From an uncultured Sulfurovum sp. (GTDB lineage Bacteria; Campylobacterota; Campylobacteria; Campylobacterales; Sulfurovaceae), in assembly GCA_902727905.1 (NCBI GenBank), contig CACVAR010000411.1, positions 1-8,653 on the forward strand: 8,653 nt of DNA, read 5' to 3'. Below are positions 1 to 5,038 of the stretch, one piece after another (the first letter of the stretch is position 1; every line of letters starts with the position of its first letter). The notes below the pieces were generated by a model. That model made no database searches, was not told where the DNA came from, and was given only the letters and a program-made list of their open reading frames with translations. Position numbers and translations under genes: made by a program.

Positions 1-2
1 AA

Positions 3-77
3 TGGTGATCACGATTGGACTTGAACCAACGACTTCTTCCATGTCAAGGAAACACTCTACCACTGAGTTACGCGATC
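3..77 (-). tRNA. tRNA-Val (anticodon GAC)
   Basis: A complete 75-nt cloverleaf can be folded by eye on the minus strand. The acceptor stem is GATCGCG with CGTGATC (one G-U pair), the D stem is ACTC/GAGT with loop AGTGGTA, and the anticodon stem is TTTCC/GGAAG. The anticodon loop TTGACAT gives anticodon GAC, with U33 and A37. The T stem is GTTGG/CCAAT with the standard loop TTCAAGT, followed by discriminator A and an encoded CCA end (plus-strand TGG at 3-5). GAC reads valine codons GUC and GUU. The gene lies downstream of ruvC on the same strand, with a possible promoter of its own in the gap. Confidence 0.95.
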
Positions 78-94
78 GTTTTAAAAAGTGTGCG

Positions 95-121
95 ATTATA
101 TTTTTTTTTGACTTAAATCAA
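95..121 (-). promoter_or_regulatory. Possible promoter of tRNA-Val
   Basis: On the minus strand a perfect TATAAT lies at 100-95, with an A-rich run and TTGATT (121-116) upstream. The 15-bp spacer is short for a sigma-70 promoter. However, the -35 element is weakly conserved in Campylobacterota, and the T/A-rich tract beside the -10 fits their promoters. Transcription would start near 88, giving a leader of about 11 nt before the tRNA. It is inferred from motif and position only; read-through from ruvC is the alternative. Confidence 0.5.
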
Positions 122-136
122 GATTACAATCAAAAG

Positions 137-634
137 TTAGCCACTTGGTTTCCTCAACACTTTTCTATGTTTTACCCTTTGAGCATGTGTTATGGCAATT
201 GCCATAGCATCGGTAATGTCTAAAGGCTTAATTTCTTTTTTAATCTTTAATAAACGCTTAACCATAAAAGCTACTTGTTCTTTATTGGCTTTTCCATTTC
301 CAGTAATGGCTTGTTTAACTTGTAAAGGCGTGTATTCATGGTAGTCTCCAAGATTAAGTAAAATTTTTAAAGTGAGTGCACCACGAAACTGGGCCAATTT
401 TAATACGGTCTGAGGATTATGGGCATAAAAAATATCTTCAATGGCTACTTCATCTATATGATGGGCTTCAAGAATGGTATCTAAACCATCAACCAACTCA
501 AGTATTTGCTCTTTTAAGATATTTTTTTTAAATTTAAGTATTCCTGCTTCAATAAGCTCATACTTTTCACCTCTTAATTCTAATATACAATAACCGAGAA
601 CTCGGGTTCCAGGGTCAATTCCTAATATTTTCAT
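137..634 (-). CDS. ruvC: Holliday junction resolvase RuvC
   Basis: The 165-aa product is the endonuclease that cuts Holliday junctions symmetrically together with the RuvAB branch-migration motor, in the cytoplasm during recombinational repair. The RNase H-like fold is recognisable from its four acidic catalytic residues: D7 in GIDPG, E66 in the EDIF motif, and D139 and D142 in the C-terminal LDITDAMAIAITH helix. F69, three residues after E66, matches the junction-binding Phe of the family. The length is normal (E. coli 173 aa, Campylobacter slightly shorter). The ATG at 634 follows AAAGG with 5 nt between. A gene order of ruvC divergent from dnaA is usual in Campylobacterota; in C. jejuni ruvC is the last gene before dnaA. 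A DnaA box covers the start codon, so DnaA could affect its expression. Confidence 0.95.
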   Translation of the reverse strand: MKILGIDPGTRVLGYCILELRGEKYELIEAGILKFKKNILKEQILELVDGLDTILEAHHIDEVAIEDIFYAHNPQTVLKLAQFRGALTLKILLNLGDYHEYTPLQVKQAITGNGKANKEQVAFMVKRLLKIKKEIKPLDITDAMAIAITHAQRVKHRKVLRKPSG

Positions 635-688
635 TCACACCTTTGTTCACAGTGTGAATAGTTTCATCACACCTTCTTTTAAACCCAT

Positions 689-694
689 ATTTTA
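689..694 (-). promoter_or_regulatory. Candidate -10 element of ruvC
   Basis: On the minus strand TAAAAT (694-689) would start transcription near 682, leaving a leader of about 48 nt before the ruvC ATG. All the DnaA boxes at 631-671 would then lie inside this leader or at the start site. There is no clear -35, which is common in this phylum. The element is only about 10 bp from the opposing dnaA -10, so the two promoters probably interfere. Weak, motif-only evidence. Confidence 0.35.
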
Positions 695-704
695 GCCAAC
701 TTTT

Positions 705-710
705 GATAAT
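705..710 (+). promoter_or_regulatory. Candidate -10 element of dnaA
   Basis: GATAAT matches TATAAT at five of six positions and is preceded by a T run. Transcription would begin around 717, immediately before the perfect TTATTCACA box at 721-729. DnaA bound there would block or slow its own promoter, the classical autoregulation arrangement. No convincing -35 hexamer is visible. Inferred from motif and spacing. Confidence 0.4.
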
Positions 711-746
711 ATTTAAAGAATTATTCACATTAAGAATTGGAACGTA

Positions 747-2078
747 ATGAACATAGGAAACATTGTACTTAAAAAACTTAAGCAAGAAATCAGTAACTCA
801 GAATGGGAACGATATATTAAGACATTAAACTATGATGCGTCAGCCTCTAGATCCAATTTAGCACAATTTTATGCACCCAATATGCTTTTAGCCAAATGGA
901 TTAAAACAAAATACCAAGATAAAATTGCTCACCTCTTTGAAGTAGAAGTTGATATACGACCTAAAGTAATTATTTCAGTTGGTAAAGTAAACAGTTTAGA
1001 AAAGAATCAACAAAGAGTACAAGCAGGAAGTGAACAAAAAAATCAAACAAAAAGTACCATCTTAAACCCATCATTTACTTTTGAAAGCTTTATTATTGGG
1101 GATTCAAATCAGTTTGCTTACACAACAGCCAAATCTGTTTCTGAAAAACCAGGGGCACTTTACAATCCTCTTTTTCTTTATGGTGGCGTTGGTTTAGGTA
1201 AAACACACCTTATTCAAGCAATTGGTAATCATCAAATCTCTATGGGTAAAAAAGTTATCTATACCACCTTTGAACAATTTATGAATAAGTTTACCTCTCA
1301 CCTACGTTCACAGACCATGGATAGATTTCGTGATCACTTTAGGGAGTGTGATGTACTGCTAATTGATGACATACAATTCTTAAGTAGAAAAGAGCAAACA
1401 CAAGAAGAGTTCTTCCATACATTCAATGAACTTCACCAAGCTAAAAAACAAATTGTTATTACTTCAGACAGACAACCTAATAAAATAGCTGGTTTAGTTG
1501 ATAGACTTAGAAGTCGCTTCGAATGGGGCTTAATGGCTGATATCCAGCCTCCAGGGCTTGAAACTAAAATTGCCATAATTCAAAAAAAATGTGAAATTGA
1601 TGGCATTAGCTTAAATGATGAGATCATTAACTTTATTGCCTCAAATATGGGTAACAACATCCGAGAAATAGAGGGTGCCATTATAAAACTAAATGCTTAC
1701 TCTGGTTTAATGAATCAAAAACTAACCCTTGAATTTGCACAAAATGTTATTAAAGATCAACTTGCAGAAAAACAAACAAATATCACAATTGATGACATTG
1801 TAAAAGTAGTCTCAAAAGAACAAAACATCAAACTCTCTGACATAAAATCTAAAAAGAGAACCAAAGATGTTGTGGCAGCACGACGTATTTCTATCTATCT
1901 TACTAGAAATCTAACACCAAACTCTATGCCTCAAATAGCCGTTTATTTTGGAATGAAAGACCATACAGCCGTTTCACATGCTATGAAAAAGATAAATGAA
2001 CTCGTAGATAATGATGAAAACTTCAAAGTATTACTCGAAGAATTCTCTAATAAAATTACTTCTGCACAAACAAAATAA
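747..2078 (+). CDS. dnaA: Chromosomal replication initiator DnaA
   Basis: The 443-aa protein is the AAA+ ATPase that binds DnaA boxes, oligomerises on them, melts the origin and loads the DnaB helicase. Domain I (about 1-82) is followed by a short polar linker (about 83-105). Domain III (about 108-320) carries Walker A GGVGLGKT at 146-153, Walker B VLLIDD at 203-208, sensor 1 near IVITSDRQP (236-244), the box VII arginine finger R257 in RLRSRF, and sensor 2 R306 in NNIREIEGAI. Domain IV (about 345-443) has the DNA-binding signature DHTAVSHAMKKI at 405-416. The size is typical for Campylobacterota. The ATG at 747 has a modest TTGGAA Shine-Dalgarno (737-742). Box clusters lie on both sides of the gene, and a box sits in its leader, so autoregulation is likely. 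Confidence 0.98.
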   Translation: MNIGNIVLKKLKQEISNSEWERYIKTLNYDASASRSNLAQFYAPNMLLAKWIKTKYQDKIAHLFEVEVDIRPKVIISVGKVNSLEKNQQRVQAGSEQKNQTKSTILNPSFTFESFIIGDSNQFAYTTAKSVSEKPGALYNPLFLYGGVGLGKTHLIQAIGNHQISMGKKVIYTTFEQFMNKFTSHLRSQTMDRFRDHFRECDVLLIDDIQFLSRKEQTQEEFFHTFNELHQAKKQIVITSDRQPNKIAGLVDRLRSRFEWGLMADIQPPGLETKIAIIQKKCEIDGISLNDEIINFIASNMGNNIREIEGAIIKLNAYSGLMNQKLTLEFAQNVIKDQLAEKQTNITIDDIVKVVSKEQNIKLSDIKSKKRTKDVVAARRISIYLTRNLTPNSMPQIAVYFGMKDHTAVSHAMKKINELVDNDENFKVLLEEFSNKITSAQTK

Positions 2079-2132
2079 GTTCAAGTAAAGACACAATAAA
2101 AAAAGATATAATTCAATAAGTGAAAAGATGTG

Positions 2133-2160
2133 AAACTTTAACAAAAAAAAAGTAAAGTTT
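2133..2160. repeat. 8-bp inverted repeat with A-rich loop after dnaA
   Basis: AAACTTTA (2133-2140) and TAAAGTTT (2153-2160) form a perfect 8-bp inverted repeat around a 12-base, almost all-A loop. The left arm overlaps the DnaA box at 2129-2137. No U tract follows on the plus strand, so it is a poor intrinsic terminator. It could slow transcription leaving dnaA, or be a structural part of the origin. The role is unknown. Confidence 0.45.
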
Positions 2161-2211
2161 AAATCCCAAAAAACATTACTTCAACAAGGTTTTTCACCTT
2201 TTCAACAAGAA

Positions 2212-2226
2212 CTACTACTACTGCTA
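2212..2226. other. DnaA-trio-like element (CTA/CTG triplets)
   Basis: The plus strand reads CTA CTA CTA CTG CTA, so the opposite strand is 3'-GAT GAT GAT GAC GAT-5'. This is the repeated 3'-GAT-5' trinucleotide of the DnaA-trio, the single-strand element that DnaA filaments bind when opening Bacillus subtilis oriC. It lies 13 bp right of the box TTTTTCACC, 4 bp right of the degenerate TTTTCAACA (2199-2207), and directly left of an A/T tract, which is the expected order. The G/C-rich patch seen between box and trio in other bacteria is not obvious here. Confidence 0.65.
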
Positions 2227-2276
2227 TTTATTATATAAAATAAAAGCAATTAAAAAAGAAAAATGAAGGATAAAAA

Positions 2277-3350
2277 ATGAGGATTCGTGTTAGCAAACCA
2301 TTAATTGAATCTATACTAATAAACTTACAACCTTTTTTAGAAAAAAAAGATGCCAGTCAAATTACTTCACACATTTTTGTTAAAGCACAAAATAATACTG
2401 TAACCATAAAAGCTACAGATGGAGAAATAGGTCTTGTTATTAATTCAGATAATTTAATTATTGAACACGAAGGAACTTTTACAGCTAATGGAAAAAAATT
2501 TCTAGATATTATTAGAATTTTAAAAAATGAAGAAATTATACTTGAAACATTAGAAAGTAATTTAAACATAAAACAAAATAAATCAAAATTTAAATTACCT
2601 ACTTTTAATCCAGATAATTATCCATCTTTTCCAGCAGTAGAAGATAAACCACAAATTACATTGGATTCTATAAATCTAATTAAAAGTTTAAAGAAAATTT
2701 CATCAGCAATTGACAATAATAATCCTAAATTTGAATTAAATGGTGCATTACTTGATATTAAAAACAGTGAAACAAAATTAGTAGGTACAGATACTAGACG
2801 ATTATCAATTTCAACACTTCAAACACAAAATGAAAAAGAATTTTCACTCATTATCCCTAAAAAAGCCATATTGGAAATTCAAAAACTTTTTATGGATCAA
2901 ATTAATATTTACTATGATGATACAAATTTAATAATTCAAAATGAAAATCATTATTTCTTTTCACGTTTAATTAACGGAAACTATCCAGATTATGGACGTA
3001 TAGTTCCTAATTTGGAAACAACAAAAATCAATATTACATTACCTAAAAAAGAGATGTTAGAATCTATTAAAATGATTACCACTATTTCACAAGAAATAAA
3101 AATCACTTTTAATGAAGAAAGTATTATCTTTAACTCTTTAACAGCAGATAATATTGAAGCAAAAACAGAATTACAAATTCACACAGGATTAAATGAACCT
3201 TTTGAATTAAATGTCAATAGTCGATACTTATTAGACTTTATAGCTCAAATAGAAGAAAGTGAATTTCAAATTTTATTAAACGAACCAACTTTACCCTTTG
3301 TCTTAAAAAACAAAGAATTTATTACAGTTATTATGCCCATAATCGCATAA
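2277..3350 (+). CDS. dnaN: DNA polymerase III beta subunit (sliding clamp)
   Basis: The 357-aa product forms the ring-shaped dimer that tethers DNA polymerase III and other replication and repair proteins to DNA. It should consist of three similar domains of about 115-120 residues. Recognisable family positions are KATDGEIGL (45-53), GTDTRRLS (170-177, the equivalent of the ATDxxRL segment), RLINGNYPDY (230-239) and the C-terminal FVLKN...VIMPI strand (341-355). The length is normal for the phylum. The ATG at 2277 has a good AAGGA Shine-Dalgarno (2266-2270) 6 nt upstream. By hand count it has about 113 G and 148 C, making it clearly poorer in G+C than pyrG and biased to C over G on the coding strand. 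It is followed by pyrG only 17 bp later, not by gyrB as in many relatives. Confidence 0.97.
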   Translation: MRIRVSKPLIESILINLQPFLEKKDASQITSHIFVKAQNNTVTIKATDGEIGLVINSDNLIIEHEGTFTANGKKFLDIIRILKNEEIILETLESNLNIKQNKSKFKLPTFNPDNYPSFPAVEDKPQITLDSINLIKSLKKISSAIDNNNPKFELNGALLDIKNSETKLVGTDTRRLSISTLQTQNEKEFSLIIPKKAILEIQKLFMDQINIYYDDTNLIIQNENHYFFSRLINGNYPDYGRIVPNLETTKINITLPKKEMLESIKMITTISQEIKITFNEESIIFNSLTADNIEAKTELQIHTGLNEPFELNVNSRYLLDFIAQIEESEFQILLNEPTLPFVLKNKEFITVIMPIIA

Positions 3351-3367
3351 AAAGAGGAAAATTATTA

Positions 3368-4984
3368 ATGTCAACCAAATATATTTTTGTTACAGGAGGC
3401 GTATTAAGCTCTCTTGGAAAAGGAATTACAGCTGCGAGTATAGGAACACTTTTAAAACATTCAGGGTTTCGAGTAGGTGTTTTAAAACTCGATCCCTATA
3501 TTAATGTAGATCCAGGAACAATGTCACCTCTTGAACATGGTGAAGTTTTTGTAACAAAAGATGGTGCTGAAACCGATTTAGATTTAGGACACTATGAGCG
3601 TTTTCTGGATACCTCATTAACACAAGACAATAATTTTACTACCGGTAGAATTTATAAATCTGTTATTGAAAATGAACGTGAAGGTAAATATCTAGGAAAA
3701 ACCATTCAAATTGTCCCTCATATTACCAATGAAATTAAAGAGCGTATTATAAAAGCTGGAGAAACCAAAGATATTTTACTCGTTGAACTTGGTGGAACAA
3801 CTGGTGATATGGAGGGAATGCCATTTCTTGAAACCATACGTCAAATGAAACATGAAATGGGACGAGACAATGTAATGAGCATACATGTAACATTACTTCC
3901 ATACATTCGTACAGCTGGTGAAATTAAAACAAAACCAACCCAACATTCAGTTCAAGAGCTTAGACGTATTGGTATTACCCCTCAAATGCTTATTTTACGA
4001 TCAGAAGAGCGTGTTCCTAGTGATATTAAGCGTAAGATTGCATACACTTGTGATGTAGATGAAGCTTCAGTTATAGAAGCCATTGATGCACCAACCATTT
4101 ATGAAGTTCCTTTAAATTTTATGGCACAAGATATTTTGGATCCTATTGCTAAAGAGTTAAATCTTGGTGAATTAAAGCCTGACATGCAACTTTGGGGTGA
4201 ATTGGTTCATCGAATTATTCAACCAACTAAAAAAACAACCATTGCCTTTGTTGGTAAGTATTTAGACTTAAAAGAATCTTACAAATCTTTAACTGAAGCT
4301 TTAATTCATGCAGGAGCACATTTAGATACTGATGTTAAGATTAAATGGGTTGATTCTGAAAAAGTTGAAAACAATGGAGCAAGACAATATCTAGTTGATT
4401 GTGATGGTATTTTGGTCGCTGGTGGTTTTGGTGAACGTGGTGTTGAAGGTAAAATTGAGACCATTAAATATGCACGTGAAGAGAAAATTCCATTTTTAGG
4501 AATCTGTTTAGGGATGCAATTAGCCATGGTTGAGTTTTCAAGAAACGTTTTAGGCTTAGAAGATGCTACTTCCGTAGAATTTAATTCAGAAACTGAAAAC
4601 CCAATTATCTTTTTAATTGATGAGTTTATTGATGCCTTAGGTTCACGACAGGTTAGAACATCCACCTCACCAATGGGTGGAACCATGCGTTTAGGTGAAT
4701 ATGAGTGTGATACCAAAGAGGGTTCAAATTTACGTGAAGCGTATGGTGCTTCAACCATTTTTGAGCGACATCGACATCGTTATGAAGCTAATCCTAAATA
4801 CAGAGCTGATTTAGAAGCTAATGGTATGGAAATTACAGGTGAATCTAATGGTTTAATTGAAGCTGTTGAGGTAACTGACCACCCTTGGTTCCTAGGGGTA
4901 CAATTCCATCCTGAATTTACTTCTAGGTTACAAAATCCAAACCCTTCCATTTTATCTTTTGTAAAAAATGCATTAGAAAAATAA
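3368..4984 (+). CDS. pyrG: CTP synthase
   Basis: The 538-aa cytoplasmic enzyme makes CTP from UTP with ATP and glutamine, the last step of de novo pyrimidine nucleotide synthesis. The N-terminal amidoligase domain (about 1-267) has the P-loop GGVLSSLGKG (10-19, K18) and Mg2+ ligands D72 and E140. The C-terminal class I glutamine amidotransferase domain (about 290-535) has the nucleophile C380 in FLGICLGMQ and the H514/E516 pair in GVQFHPEF, so all catalytic residues are present. The length is typical. The ATG at 3368 has GAGG (3354-3357) 10 nt upstream. The 17-bp gap to dnaN suggests cotranscription. It stands before recJ, as in Campylobacter jejuni, and a hairpin follows the stop. Confidence 0.98.
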   Translation: MSTKYIFVTGGVLSSLGKGITAASIGTLLKHSGFRVGVLKLDPYINVDPGTMSPLEHGEVFVTKDGAETDLDLGHYERFLDTSLTQDNNFTTGRIYKSVIENEREGKYLGKTIQIVPHITNEIKERIIKAGETKDILLVELGGTTGDMEGMPFLETIRQMKHEMGRDNVMSIHVTLLPYIRTAGEIKTKPTQHSVQELRRIGITPQMLILRSEERVPSDIKRKIAYTCDVDEASVIEAIDAPTIYEVPLNFMAQDILDPIAKELNLGELKPDMQLWGELVHRIIQPTKKTTIAFVGKYLDLKESYKSLTEALIHAGAHLDTDVKIKWVDSEKVENNGARQYLVDCDGILVAGGFGERGVEGKIETIKYAREEKIPFLGICLGMQLAMVEFSRNVLGLEDATSVEFNSETENPIIFLIDEFIDALGSRQVRTSTSPMGGTMRLGEYECDTKEGSNLREAYGASTIFERHRHRYEANPKYRADLEANGMEITGESNGLIEAVEVTDHPWFLGVQFHPEFTSRLQNPNPSILSFVKNALEK

Positions 4985-4994
4985 GATAAACATC

Positions 4995-5013
4995 GGTTCG
5001 ATTTTATCGAACC
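4995..5013 (+). terminator. Hairpin after pyrG (weak terminator or attenuator)
   Basis: GGTTCGAT (4995-5002) pairs perfectly with ATCGAACC (5006-5013) around a TTT loop, 10 nt after the pyrG stop. The tail TTCTCTT is T-rich but broken by C, so termination would be partial. The right arm shares its last two C bases with a second hairpin that covers the recJ ribosome binding site, so the two structures exclude each other at the base. Confidence 0.5.
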
Positions 5014-5032
5014 TTCTCTTCCATGTAGAAGG
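5012..5032 (+). promoter_or_regulatory. Hairpin that could hide the recJ Shine-Dalgarno
   Basis: CCTTCT (5012-5017) is the exact complement of AGAAGG (5027-5032), which is the recJ Shine-Dalgarno, with a 9-nt loop between. If it forms in the mRNA it would lower recJ translation. It competes for two bases with the upstream hairpin at 4995-5013. The stem is only 6 bp, so it may be a by-product of a pyrimidine-rich tract. Regulation is inferred. Confidence 0.35.
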
Positions 5033-5038
5033 ATATGT

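Larger units (their letters stand above)
631..729. other. Upstream origin part (oriC1-like DnaA box cluster)
   Basis: Five sites resemble the Campylobacterota DnaA box (TTCAC core). They are TCATTCACA at 631-639 (plus), TTGTTCACA at 643-651 (plus), CTATTCACA at 661-653 (minus), the weaker TTCATCACA at 663-671 (plus), and the perfect TTATTCACA at 721-729 (plus). The first four start about 10-12 bp apart, close to one helical turn. The second and third form an exact inverted pair, TTCACAGTGTGAA (646-658). In Helicobacter pylori the origin is split into box clusters on both sides of dnaA, and this arrangement matches. The region also carries the ruvC and dnaA promoters, so it probably doubles as their operator. 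It lacks the long A/T tract expected of the melting site, which is better placed after dnaA. Confidence 0.75.
2119..2245. other. Downstream origin part (oriC2-like) with unwinding region
   Basis: This dnaA-dnaN spacer holds two minus-strand boxes exactly 10 bp apart, CTTTTCACT (2127-2119) and AGTTTCACA (2137-2129), then TTTTTCACC on plus (2190-2198). Two copies of TTCAACAAG (2180-2188 and 2201-2209), 21 bp apart, flank the last box and may be degenerate sites. To the right come repeated CTA triplets (2212-2226) and a run of pure A/T (2225-2245), which suits the DNA unwinding element. In H. pylori melting occurs in the dnaA-dnaN spacer (oriC2), and the layout here agrees. Box assignments rest on the TTCAC core and on clustering. 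The melting site is inferred. Confidence 0.75.

Noticed and set aside
2..223. Open plus-strand frame of 73 codons across the tRNA and the end of ruvC
   Set aside because: It is antisense to a clear tRNA and to the conserved ruvC C-terminus, and its protein has no recognisable features.
241..560. Loss of a catalytic residue or frameshift in ruvC
   Set aside because: Counting the residues shows D7, E66, D139 and D142 all in place and an uninterrupted frame.
2212..2226. CTA triplets as a plain microsatellite
   Set aside because: The position, orientation and neighbours (DnaA boxes on the left, A/T tract on the right) match an origin unwinding element better, although chance repeat expansion is not excluded.
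2357..2569. Minus-strand open frame inside dnaN
   Set aside because: A shadow of dnaN in very A/T-rich sequence; no ribosome site and no protein features.
4306..4758. Minus-strand open frame of 150 codons inside pyrG
   Set aside because: It lies antisense to the conserved glutaminase domain of pyrG, including the C380 region, so codon constraint there explains the open frame.
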